DNA of 5,304 bases from Bacteroidia bacterium (GTDB lineage: Bacteria > Bacteroidota > Bacteroidia > Bacteroidales > UBA5342): contig JAUIMD010000173.1 of the NCBI GenBank assembly GCA_030433225.1, positions 1 through 5,304 on the forward strand, in the 5' to 3' direction. Below are positions 1 through 5,304 of the stretch, piece after piece. The translations under genes and the position numbers were made by a program. The first letter of the stretch is position 1; each line of letters starts with the position of its first letter. Below the pieces are notes generated by a model. The model ran no database searches. It had not been told where the DNA came from and saw nothing but the letters and a program-made list of their open reading frames with translations.

Positions 1-30
1 AAAAGGTCATCCTAAAAATAGAATGACCTT
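1..30 (-). terminator. Probable intrinsic terminator downstream of the TPR gene
   Basis: The arms at 3-14 and 19-30 flank a four-base loop. In minus-strand RNA they form an uninterrupted 12-bp stem, AAGGUCAUUCUA against UAGGAUGACCUU, with one U-G wobble at positions 22/11 and a UUUU loop. Read on the plus strand, the same position is a C-A mismatch, so the structure favours minus-strand RNA. The minus-strand 3' end runs into U residues at 4-1 and the rest of any U-tract lies outside the window. It sits about 110 bp after the TPR stop codon, so it could end that transcript. It could also serve a gene converging from outside the window. The cut at the window edge limits confidence. Confidence 0.6.
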
Positions 31-139
31 GATGTATGTTGATTTGTTTTTCACGTTTTCAGGAGTTGCATATCCAATAGCGAACTATTCATGTAACATA
101 CAATCCATGCATTTTGTTTGCAGGCTACAGCCAACTGTA

Positions 140-832
140 CTATCCTTGTACCGCTTTGGCGCGTTGGATGTACTTGTCAATTTCGCGCGCTTCAGTGCTC
201 TCGGGGTAGGCCAGTTTAATTTGGTTGTACACCTCAATGGCTTTGTCGGTTTCACCGCTGATTTCGTACGCTACCCCAAGTTTTTGCAAATGGATAGGGG
301 TAGTTAAATCGTTTTTATAGGCGGCAGCTTCTTTGTATGCACTAATGGCTTTTGCGGTTTGATCCAGTTCAAGGTAACAATCGCCCATAGCTCCCAACGC
401 TACCGGAGCCAGTTGCTCACCTTTTAATGAAAATTTCTTCAGGTAGTTCAATGCTTCCTCGTATTCGCCTAAGTGCAGGTAGCATATGCCGGCATAATAT
501 TTGGCCAGATTTCCGGAAGGTGTACTGCTGTAATCCTGAGCAATGGTTAAAAAACCAAGAGAACTTCCGTCACCATTTAAAGCGAGTTGAAAACTGTCGG
601 CTTCAAAGTGCAGCTCTGATGGGTACATTTCGGTTTGGGCAGCTTCTTCTTTGGGTTCAACAATGTACTTGCTGTAACCCATGGTTCCTAAAACTACAAG
701 CAATACTGCACCCAATACAATAAGGATGTGATTCTGATATTTTTCGATGAACGCCTCCGACTTGGTTAAAGCCGACTCCAGGTGTTCCAGATTTTCTTCC
801 TGATGTTTAATTTGTTCTGACTTTTTAGACAT
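140..832 (-). CDS. Membrane-anchored tetratricopeptide-repeat protein (YfgM-like topology)
   Basis: This 230-residue protein has a charged, probably cytoplasmic N-terminus with a short helical, glutamate-rich stretch (about 8-32). One hydrophobic transmembrane segment follows (about 35-51, ILIVLGAVLLVVLGT core), then a C-terminal domain of TPR-type helix pairs. Visible TPR units are at about 109-137 (YYAGICYLHLGEYEEALNYL), 144-171 (GDCYLELDQTAKAISAYKEA) and 181-208 (LGVAYEISGETDKAIEVYNQ). A single N-terminal anchor plus exported TPR repeats matches the architecture of YfgM, the SecYEG/PpiD-associated periplasmic protein of proteobacteria. Orthology is inferred from architecture only, and a general scaffold role is equally possible. 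The ATG at 832 is preceded by an A-rich leader without a Shine-Dalgarno sequence, and the stop is TAG. It is divergent from recF. From general knowledge, homologues in Bacteroidota often lie beside recF and ribH; no ribH is visible here. Confidence 0.88.
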   Translation of the reverse strand: MSKKSEQIKHQEENLEHLESALTKSEAFIEKYQNHILIVLGAVLLVVLGTMGYSKYIVEPKEEAAQTEMYPSELHFEADSFQLALNGDGSSLGFLTIAQDYSSTPSGNLAKYYAGICYLHLGEYEEALNYLKKFSLKGEQLAPVALGAMGDCYLELDQTAKAISAYKEAAAYKNDLTTPIHLQKLGVAYEISGETDKAIEVYNQIKLAYPESTEAREIDKYIQRAKAVQG

Positions 833-859
833 TTCTTTACACTCTTTTTATAAGGGAAG

Positions 860-889
860 CAAAGGTAAATTTTTTACGCAAATCGTCAA
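860..889 (-). promoter_or_regulatory. Bacteroidota-type promoter of the TPR gene
   Basis: On the minus strand, TACCTTTG (867-860) matches every fixed base of the Bacteroidota -7 consensus TAnnTTTG. A TTG (889-887) lies 19 bp upstream, which is the usual place for the -33 element. Transcription would start near 853 and leave a leader of about 20 nt before the ATG at 832. The position, spacing and perfect -7 element make this the best promoter in the window. There is no experimental evidence. Confidence 0.65.
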
Positions 890-928
890 TGCTTTTGTTA
901 AAAATTATACAGGGTGCCAACGCCCTTA

Positions 929-945
929 AATTGTTTAAAACAATT
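929..945. promoter_or_regulatory. Operator-like palindrome in the TPR/recF divergent region
   Basis: The arms AATTGTTT (929-936) and AAACAATT (938-945) are perfect reverse complements around a single central A. The site lies between the two predicted divergent promoters, about 56 bp upstream of the predicted recF start site and about 84 bp upstream of the TPR start site. No T-tract follows it, so it does not look like a terminator. A dimeric regulator site is one reading. The sequence is AT-rich, so a chance palindrome is quite possible. Confidence 0.3.
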
Positions 946-972
946 CGTTTGCACGATACCTCATCTGCCGTA

Positions 973-987
973 TAAATTTTACATTTG
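973..987 (+). promoter_or_regulatory. Candidate -7 element(s) of the recF promoter
   Basis: TACATTTG (980-987) matches the Bacteroidota -7 consensus TAnnTTTG at all fixed bases, and would start transcription near 993 with a leader of about 27 nt. The only good upstream TTTG (948-951) is 28 bp away, which is too far for a standard -33 element. An overlapping alternative, TAAATTTT (973-980), has one mismatch and lies 21 bp from that same TTTG. The two elements cannot be told apart without start-site mapping. Confidence 0.5.
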
Positions 988-1019
988 CCATTTGTGGTAC
1001 GAATGCTTACACAGTTGGT

Positions 1020-2126
1020 ATGAGGTTAAACAGGTTATCGTTACTTAATTTTAAAAACATTGAACAGGCCGAGTTGGAATTTTCGCCTAAGATTAACTGC
1101 TTTATTGGAAACAATGGGGTGGGAAAAACAAACCTGCTTGATGCCATTTATTACTTGTCGTTTTGCAAAAGTTATTTTAATACCTCCGACAGCCATACCC
1201 TGAAACACAACGAAGATATGATGTTGGTTAAGGGGGTGTATCAGCGCCTTGAAAAGGACGAATTAATTTACTGCGGATTACGGGCCCGCCAAAAAAAGCA
1301 GTTTAAGCGTAACGATAAGGAATACACGAAACTTTCAGACCATATTGGTTTGTTGCCCCTGGTAATGGTTTCGCCGGCAGATACGCAATTGGTAACGGAA
1401 GGCAGCGAAGAACGCCGAAAGTACATGAACGGGGTAATTTCGCAATACGACCAGCAATACCTGCAAACCGTAATTCGATACAACCGAATTCTGGCACAGC
1501 GTAATGCATTGCTTAAATCGGTGCAGGGGCGGGCAGCCGACCCCACCTTGTTCGAAATTCTGGATGAGCAGTTGTCGACTTTTGCCGCGGTTATCCACCA
1601 GAAACGTATGCAATTTATCGAAGATTTACTGCCGGTTTTTAATGAACTGTATGCTTTTATTTCGGGCAACCAGGAGGTAATTGATTTAATGTACAAGTCG
1701 GACATGGAAAACGGTCAGCTGGCCCAACAGTTAAGGGCAACTTACGAAAAGGACCTGGCATTGGGCTACACCACTAAGGGCATACATAAAGACGATTTGA
1801 TTTTTAAACTCAATGGATTCCCTATAAAAAGAGAAGGGTCTCAGGGCCAAAGAAAGACGTATTTGATTTCACTAAAGTTGGCCCAGTACGCATTTATACG
1901 TAAGGTGAACCGGTTTGCCCCCATTTTATTGCTGGATGACGTTTTTGATAAACTGGATGCCAGCCGGGTGGAACAGATCGTAAAGCTGGTATCGGATGAG
2001 GCATATGGGCAAATTTTTATTACCGATACCAACCGAGAGCACCTTTCGGATATTTTAGAAAAAATTGAACGCGAATACCGTATTTTTAATGTTGTAAACG
2101 GAGCCGTTCACTCCAATGAGTCCTGA
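1020..2126 (+). CDS. recF: DNA replication and repair protein RecF
   Basis: RecF is an SMC-like ATPase that binds DNA at single-strand/double-strand junctions and, with RecO and RecR, loads RecA at gaps and stalled forks. It acts in the cytoplasm on the nucleoid. The 368-residue length is normal for the family. The N-terminus has the typical opening with LNFKNIEQAELEF. Walker A is GNNGVGKTN (30-38), followed by LLDAIYYLSFCKSY. A GIHKDDL motif at 254-260 corresponds to the family's G-x-H-[RK]-D-D. The ABC signature is GSQGQRKT (273-280), and Walker B is ILLLDDVFDKLD (302-313). All ATPase motifs look intact. The ATG at 1020 gives the canonical N-terminus and has no Shine-Dalgarno sequence, as usual in this phylum. 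The stop TGA (2124-2126) lies 3 bp before the next gene, implying an operon. Confidence 0.97.
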   Translation: MRLNRLSLLNFKNIEQAELEFSPKINCFIGNNGVGKTNLLDAIYYLSFCKSYFNTSDSHTLKHNEDMMLVKGVYQRLEKDELIYCGLRARQKKQFKRNDKEYTKLSDHIGLLPLVMVSPADTQLVTEGSEERRKYMNGVISQYDQQYLQTVIRYNRILAQRNALLKSVQGRAADPTLFEILDEQLSTFAAVIHQKRMQFIEDLLPVFNELYAFISGNQEVIDLMYKSDMENGQLAQQLRATYEKDLALGYTTKGIHKDDLIFKLNGFPIKREGSQGQRKTYLISLKLAQYAFIRKVNRFAPILLLDDVFDKLDASRVEQIVKLVSDEAYGQIFITDTNREHLSDILEKIEREYRIFNVVNGAVHSNES

Positions 2127-2129
2127 CAG

Positions 2130-2417
2130 ATGCGAGACGATTTTAAAAAAGTAAACTCCCTGCTGAGAAGCTACCTCCGGGCAAATGGGCTGGAAGAAAA
2201 GTTTCTGGAGCGCACGCTGGCTGAGGGCTGGCCCAAAATTGTAGGCCCTTTATTTGGCAGGTATACCAAAACTGTTCGGTTTAAATCAGGTGTTGTATAT
2301 ATTGAAATGACGTCAGCCATGGCGCGCAATGAACTAATGATGAAAAAAACGACAATTTTGGCATCCTTAAATGAGTATTTGGGAGAAAAAAGTGTTCGGG
2401 ATATTGTGATACGTTAA
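2130..2417 (+). CDS. DUF721/DciA-family protein, probable replicative helicase loader
   Basis: This 95-residue protein consists almost only of a DUF721 (DciA) domain. Recognisable parts are an N-terminal helix with LLRSYLRANGLEEKF (11-25), the conserved tryptophan segment EGWPKIVGPLFGRYTK (32-47, W34), and a beta-strand pair plus helix with VYIEMTSAMARNELMMKK (56-73). In other bacteria DciA binds the replicative helicase DnaB and promotes its loading where no DnaC or DnaI exists. That role is inferred here from family membership. Bacteroidota members are commonly this short and lack the long extension seen in some proteobacterial DciA proteins. The ATG lies 3 bp after the recF stop, with no room for separate signals, so translational coupling to recF is likely. 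The stop is TAA at 2415-2417. Confidence 0.88.
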   Translation: MRDDFKKVNSLLRSYLRANGLEEKFLERTLAEGWPKIVGPLFGRYTKTVRFKSGVVYIEMTSAMARNELMMKKTTILASLNEYLGEKSVRDIVIR

Positions 2418-2435
2418 ATAAATGTTATTAATTTG
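2404..2435 (+). promoter_or_regulatory. Weak candidate promoter of the beta-barrel gene
   Basis: TTG (2404-2406, inside the end of the DUF721 gene), a 21-bp spacer and TTAATTTG (2428-2435) resemble the Bacteroidota promoter TTG-N19-21-TAnnTTTG with one mismatch in the -7 element. The start site would be near 2442, leaving a leader of about 26 nt. Read-through from recF and the DUF721 gene is an alternative, since no terminator separates them. Confidence 0.3.
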
Positions 2436-2451
2436 TAAATGTATTACAAAT
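2431..2451. repeat. 8-bp inverted repeat upstream of the beta-barrel gene
   Basis: ATTTGTAA (2431-2438) and TTACAAAT (2444-2451) are perfect reverse complements with a 5-bp spacer. The repeat overlaps the candidate -7 element and its predicted start site, which is a repressor-like position. No T-tract follows, so it is not an intrinsic terminator. As RNA it would be only a weak AT hairpin. The AT-rich context makes a chance origin possible. Confidence 0.35.
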
Positions 2452-2467
2452 CCATGAGCTGCCTGTA

Positions 2468-3388
2468 ATGAAAATCAAGTATACTGTTCTCTTTTTGTGT
2501 TTTGTTTTAACTGCTGCGGTACACGCGGCTACCAAACCCATCGTATCCTTTGGAATTTACGCGGGGTTCAATGGTTCCAACCTATACAGTGCCGAAGTGC
2601 CGGCCGCTGCGTACAATGCCGATTTGGTAGATGTACATGCTCCTTACAAAACATATATGCCTAACCGCATATATAAAGACAGTTTAGGAACCGAAGGGTA
2701 TATTTACGGTGCAGTTCCTTTCGATTACCAATCCTCCTTTTTAAAGGATTTTATCTTCAATATTGCAGGAGGGGTGTACCTGGATATTCCATTGAAACGG
2801 AATTTGTCGCTTAAAACCTATGGGAGTTATGAAACAAAAGGGAAATTTCTGGAAAACGAAAAGGTGGAAACCTTATCTGCCGGTGAGAACGAGGTAACCA
2901 CCACCACCCTTTACAAACGCAATGTGAAAAATTCGTACCTGGTAGTGCCGGTATTATTAAAATACGCATGGCCCAGTAGAACCACCTATTTTATACAGGG
3001 CGGACCGTATGCCGGGTTTTTATTAAAGTCGAATACCGCAGGGAGCAGCATTGTTACCGAGTTGTCGGGCAATTCGGCTTATACGGATGCGTATAATTTT
3101 GAGGAAGACTCAAAGCACCAGACCAATTCGGTTGACTATGGCCTTATGGTAGGGGGAGGCGTTGAGTTTTACTGGACCAGCAATTCGTATATTTTTGTGG
3201 AAATGAATGCCGGACTCGGTTTGCGTAAAATTGACAAGCTGTACAATAACGAGTACGAAGAGTTTGACCAAAATTTTCGTTACCTCACCAATTATACATC
3301 TAAAAACTACTACAGCTTAAGCTCCAGTGCCAAAAATTTTAGTGTTTTGTTTACCGTTGGTTTTCGGTACAGTGTATTTAAAAAATAG
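2468..3388 (+). CDS. Secreted outer-membrane beta-barrel protein (PorT-like fold)
   Basis: The 306-residue product starts with a Sec signal peptide: K2/K4, a hydrophobic core VLFLCFVLTAA, and a likely signal peptidase I cut after AVHA at about residue 20. No lipobox cysteine follows the cut. The mature part alternates aromatic and small residues as in an 8- to 10-strand barrel and matches the Bacteroidota outer-membrane beta-barrel (OMP_b-brl_2/PorT-like) pattern. Matching parts are a glycine-rich first strand (VSFGIYAGFNGSNLY, 26-40), YLVVPVLLKYAW (157-168), YFIQGGPYAGFLLKSN (174-189), YGLMVGGGVEFYW (224-236) and a closing strand SVLFTVGFRYSVF (292-304). The acidic and tyrosine-rich stretches between are probable loops. 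Substrate and partner cannot be deduced, and PorT itself (type IX secretion) is not claimed. It follows the DUF721 gene by 50 bp. Its ATG overlaps a tiny upstream ORF's stop, and the stop is TAG. Confidence 0.85.
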   Translation: MKIKYTVLFLCFVLTAAVHAATKPIVSFGIYAGFNGSNLYSAEVPAAAYNADLVDVHAPYKTYMPNRIYKDSLGTEGYIYGAVPFDYQSSFLKDFIFNIAGGVYLDIPLKRNLSLKTYGSYETKGKFLENEKVETLSAGENEVTTTTLYKRNVKNSYLVVPVLLKYAWPSRTTYFIQGGPYAGFLLKSNTAGSSIVTELSGNSAYTDAYNFEEDSKHQTNSVDYGLMVGGGVEFYWTSNSYIFVEMNAGLGLRKIDKLYNNEYEEFDQNFRYLTNYTSKNYYSLSSSAKNFSVLFTVGFRYSVFKK

Positions 3389-3403
3389 TGCTTGTAAAGG
3401 ATT

Positions 3404-3802
3404 TTAAGCTTCCTGAGTATATACCAGTTTAAACTTTTTGCGGGCAATTTCCTTCCCATCCATAAAAGTGATCAGCATCCATTCACCCGCCTTTTCTGCC
3501 AGAGGTTCCCATACCGTGTCACCCTGAAAGTAGGTAAAATTGTTAGAATTGACATACAATTGCGCTGTAAACACAGGCATTGGTTTGCCGTGTTCATCTT
3601 TAATGGGAGGGTGGTGAATTTCGAGATCAATCTTGCTGCCCTTTGCTTTTTTTATTTTAAGTACATATCCAAATTCAATGCCTTCCTTAACGGGTATTTC
3701 ATCGGTTATTTCAAGCAGCTTCGGTATTTCTTTTGACGTGCTGTCCCATTCCGTATAAATGCCGTAGCTGTAAAGTTCTATTTCGGGTTTTCGTTTAGCC
3801 AT
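3404..3802 (-). CDS. DUF3859-family protein of unknown function
   Basis: The 132-residue product has no signal peptide or membrane segment and looks cytoplasmic and beta-rich. I recognise the layout of DUF3859. It has an opening IELYSYGIY (8-16), then a TDEIPVKEGIEFGYVLKIK strand (33-51). A middle section contains DLEIHHPPI (59-67), and the closing immunoglobulin-like strands are GEWMLITFMDGKEIARKKF (106-124). No catalytic motif is visible and the family has no established function. The N-terminal MAKRKPE is basic. The ATG at 3802 follows an A-rich leader; a nearby upstream ATG is out of frame. The gene lies 106 bp downstream of glmS on the same strand but beyond the glmS terminator, so it is probably expressed separately. 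It converges on the beta-barrel gene, with 15 bp between stops and no terminator in that gap. Confidence 0.75.
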   Translation of the reverse strand: MAKRKPEIELYSYGIYTEWDSTSKEIPKLLEITDEIPVKEGIEFGYVLKIKKAKGSKIDLEIHHPPIKDEHGKPMPVFTAQLYVNSNNFTYFQGDTVWEPLAEKAGEWMLITFMDGKEIARKKFKLVYTQEA

Positions 3803-3830
3803 TTTTGTACATTAACAAGTGGTAGTCCGA

Positions 3831-3838
3831 CAAAATAA
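3831..3838 (-). promoter_or_regulatory. Weak candidate -7 element of the DUF3859 gene
   Basis: On the minus strand, TTATTTTG (3838-3831) differs from TAnnTTTG at one fixed base and would place the start near 3824, about 21 nt before the ATG. No TTG lies at the proper distance upstream, and the element lies immediately downstream of the U-tract of the glmS terminator. Transcription may instead come from partial read-through of glmS. Confidence 0.25.
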
Positions 3839-3840
3839 AT

Positions 3841-3876
3841 AAAAAAATGAGGACATACACTGGTGTATATGCCCTC
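3841..3876 (-). terminator. Intrinsic terminator of glmS
   Basis: In minus-strand RNA the outer stem GAGGGC (3876-3871) pairs with GUCCUC (3854-3849), including one G-U wobble. A two-base bulge (3870-3869) separates it from an upper stem AUACA/UGUAU with loop CCAG. One A (3848) and seven U residues (3847-3841) follow, with further U-rich sequence. The structure lies 32 bp after the glmS stop codon. A plus-strand reading lacks a following T-tract and turns the wobble into a mismatch, so it acts on glmS. Confidence 0.85.
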
Positions 3877-3908
3877 TTCTATATAATAAGTTCACGATTA
3901 AATGCGAT

Positions 3909-5304
3909 TTATTCCACGGTAACCGATTTTGCCAGGTTACGGGGTTGATCCACATTGCACCCGCGTTTTAAGGCTATGTGGTAGGCCAGTAATTGCAGGG
4001 GTACCACGGTTAGCAGAGGCGCAATAAATTCATGGGTTTTCGGAATTTCAATCACATGTTCCGATATGCCTTTTACCGTTGTGTCCCCTTCGGTGGTGAT
4101 GGAAATTATGCGTCCCTTACGGGCTTTTACTTCCTGAATGTTGCTGATGGTTTTATCGAGGTGCTCGCTTTTTGAGGCAATGAACACCACCGGCATGTTT
4201 TCGTCAATCAGGGCAATGGGGCCGTGCTTCATTTCGGCAGATGGGTAGCCTTCTGCGTGGATGTAGCTGATTTCTTTGAGCTTTAAAGCGCCTTCCAATG
4301 CTACCGGAAATTGTACCCCGCGCCCCAGGAAAAGGAAGTTGGAAGCATCTTTAAACTCCTCGGCTAATTGCTCAATGTAATTGTTCTTTTCCAGCAGTTT
4401 TTCAATTTTAGCTGGTACGGATGCCATTTCCTGAATCAGGCCGGCAAACTCTTCGTCGCCAATTAGTCCTTTGTCGCGCCCCAGTTTTATGGCGATAAGT
4501 TGCAACACGGCCACCTGGGTGGTAAATGCTTTGGTGGATGCCACCCCAATTTCCGGCCCGGCGTGGGTGTACACCCCGGCATCGGTTTCGCGTGGAATGC
4601 TGGATCCCACCACATTGCAAATGCCCAAAATAAGAGCGCCGGCTTCCTTGGCCAGCTTTAAGGCCGCCAGGGTATCGGCAGTTTCTCCACTTTGGGTAAT
4701 CGCCAAAACGGCATCGTCCTCGTTTATAATGGGGTCGCGGTACCTGAACTCGGATGCGTATTCCACTTCCACCGAAATTTTGGCAAGTTTTTCAATAATG
4801 TACTCGCCAATTAAGCCGGCATGCCAGCTGGTTCCGCACGAAACAATTATGATTCTACGAACCTTCTGAAGGCGTTCCGATACGGATTTTAATCCACCCA
4901 GTTTAATTTGGGGATTGTCTGCTATCAGTCTACCACGAAAGGTATCGGCCAGTGCTTTTGATTGTTCAAAAATTTCTTTTTCCATGAAATGGCTGAAGCC
5001 TCCTTTTTCGATGGCTTCCACATCCAGTTCAATTTCTTTGATGAGGGGCGACTTTTCCTGACCTATTTCTATGGTACGCAACTCCAGGCGATCTTTAAAA
5101 AGGATGGCCAGGTCGTTATCATCCAGATAAATTACACTTTTGGTGTGCTCCACAATAGGAGTGGCATCGGAAGCAATGAAATACTCGCCTTTCCCAACAC
5201 CAACCACCAGGGGACTTCCTCGGCGGGTTGCATACAGTTTTTTGGGAGTGTCCAGACACATTACAACAAGACCGAAAGCGCCTTCTACCTGGGTCATTGC
5301 TACC
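3909..5304 (-). CDS. glmS: Glutamine-fructose-6-phosphate aminotransferase GlmS, N-terminus cut by the window
   Basis: GlmS converts fructose-6-phosphate and glutamine to glucosamine-6-phosphate and glutamate, the first step to UDP-GlcNAc for peptidoglycan and lipid A. The reading frame stays open through 5304. The first ATG in view (5297) is internal, and about 145 residues, including the Cys1 glutaminase active site, lie outside. Numbered from that Met, the end of the glutaminase domain (GAFGLVVM, RRGSPLVVG) is followed by a linker with GGFSHFMEKEI (99-109) and two SIS isomerase domains. Sugar-binding and catalytic motifs are intact: CGTS (154-157), TQSGETADT (201-209), EIGVASTKAFTTQ (249-261), LKEISYIHAEGYPSAEMKHGP (340-360), and the C-terminal tail DQPRNLAKSVTVE. 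Counting back from the C-terminus, E342, H358 and K457 align with E. coli E488, H504 and K603. The gene ends in TAA at a strong terminator; its promoter is not in view. Confidence 0.97.
   Translation of the reverse strand, partial: VAMTQVEGAFGLVVMCLDTPKKLYATRRGSPLVVGVGKGEYFIASDATPIVEHTKSVIYLDDNDLAILFKDRLELRTIEIGQEKSPLIKEIELDVEAIEKGGFSHFMEKEIFEQSKALADTFRGRLIADNPQIKLGGLKSVSERLQKVRRIIIVSCGTSWHAGLIGEYIIEKLAKISVEVEYASEFRYRDPIINEDDAVLAITQSGETADTLAALKLAKEAGALILGICNVVGSSIPRETDAGVYTHAGPEIGVASTKAFTTQVAVLQLIAIKLGRDKGLIGDEEFAGLIQEMASVPAKIEKLLEKNNYIEQLAEEFKDASNFLFLGRGVQFPVALEGALKLKEISYIHAEGYPSAEMKHGPIALIDENMPVVFIASKSEHLDKTISNIQEVKARKGRIISITTEGDTTVKGISEHVIEIPKTHEFIAPLLTVVPLQLLAYHIALKRGCNVDQPRNLAKSVTVE

Noticed and set aside
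126..139. Small hairpin TACAG-CCAA-CTGTA directly after the TPR stop codon
   Set aside because: The stem has only 5 bp and no T-tract follows on the minus strand, so it is not a credible terminator.
23..307. 94-codon plus-strand ORF over the end of the TPR gene
   Set aside because: Most of it is antisense to the well-supported TPR coding sequence, and its product shows no recognisable domain.
1268..1705. 145-codon minus-strand ORF (and shorter ones at 1303-1613) inside recF
   Set aside because: They are antisense to recF, which has intact family motifs across this stretch; the products look like composition artefacts.
929..2451. The two palindromes (929-945 and 2431-2451) as copies of one operator
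   Set aside because: Both contain TTGT...ACAA, but the spacing between these cores differs (5 versus 9 bp) and the outer bases do not match, so a shared regulator is not supported.
4471..4869. 132-codon plus-strand ORF inside glmS
   Set aside because: It is antisense to the conserved first SIS domain of GlmS and shows no domain of its own; long antisense ORFs are common opposite conserved GC-richer genes.
5295..5297. ATG at 5297 as the start of glmS
   Set aside because: The frame continues upstream to the window edge, and the sequence after it corresponds to the middle of the glutaminase domain, so this Met is internal.
1..5304. Mobile elements, CRISPR arrays, tRNA or rRNA genes, phage or defence genes
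   Set aside because: No repeat array, transposase-like frame, cloverleaf or defence domain was seen; base composition and gene types look like uniform core genome.

Overview
The window looks like an ordinary core-genome segment of a Bacteroidota bacterium (class Bacteroidia or a close relative). Four things point there. A tetratricopeptide-repeat (TPR) membrane protein lies divergent to recF. recF is followed at once by a short stand-alone DUF721 (DciA-type) gene. There is a PorT-like outer-membrane beta-barrel protein. No gene has a Shine-Dalgarno sequence, and the intergenic regions carry the Bacteroidota sigma-factor -7 element TAnnTTTG. The genus cannot be named from the sequence.

Layout, left to right. 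Positions 1-30 hold a hairpin that fits an intrinsic terminator for minus-strand transcription, followed by about 110 bp with nothing recognisable. The TPR membrane protein (140-832, minus) comes next. A 187-bp divergent region (833-1019) carries a good Bacteroidota promoter for the TPR gene, a 17-bp palindrome and a -7 element for recF. On the plus strand follow recF (1020-2126), a DUF721/DciA-family gene 3 bp later (2130-2417), and after 50 bp a secreted outer-membrane beta-barrel protein (2468-3388). Converging on it, with only 15 bp between stop codons, is a DUF3859-family gene (3404-3802, minus). A 106-bp gap (3803-3908) holds a clear intrinsic terminator for glmS. The window ends inside glmS (3909-5304, minus), which lacks its N-terminal glutaminase domain because of the window edge.

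How the genes relate. RecF (single-strand gap repair and replication-fork recovery) and the DUF721/DciA-type protein (replicative helicase loading) form a tight DNA-replication/repair pair that is probably co-transcribed. The beta-barrel gene may be read through from them or use its own weak promoter. The TPR protein resembles YfgM-type envelope proteins in topology. GlmS makes glucosamine-6-phosphate for peptidoglycan and lipopolysaccharide. The DUF3859 gene has no known function. No mobile element, CRISPR array, tRNA or rRNA was seen, and no undescribed multi-gene system is evident. The points worth a second look are small: two operator-like palindromes, a four-codon ORF overlapping the start codon of the beta-barrel gene, and the strand preference of the two terminator hairpins.
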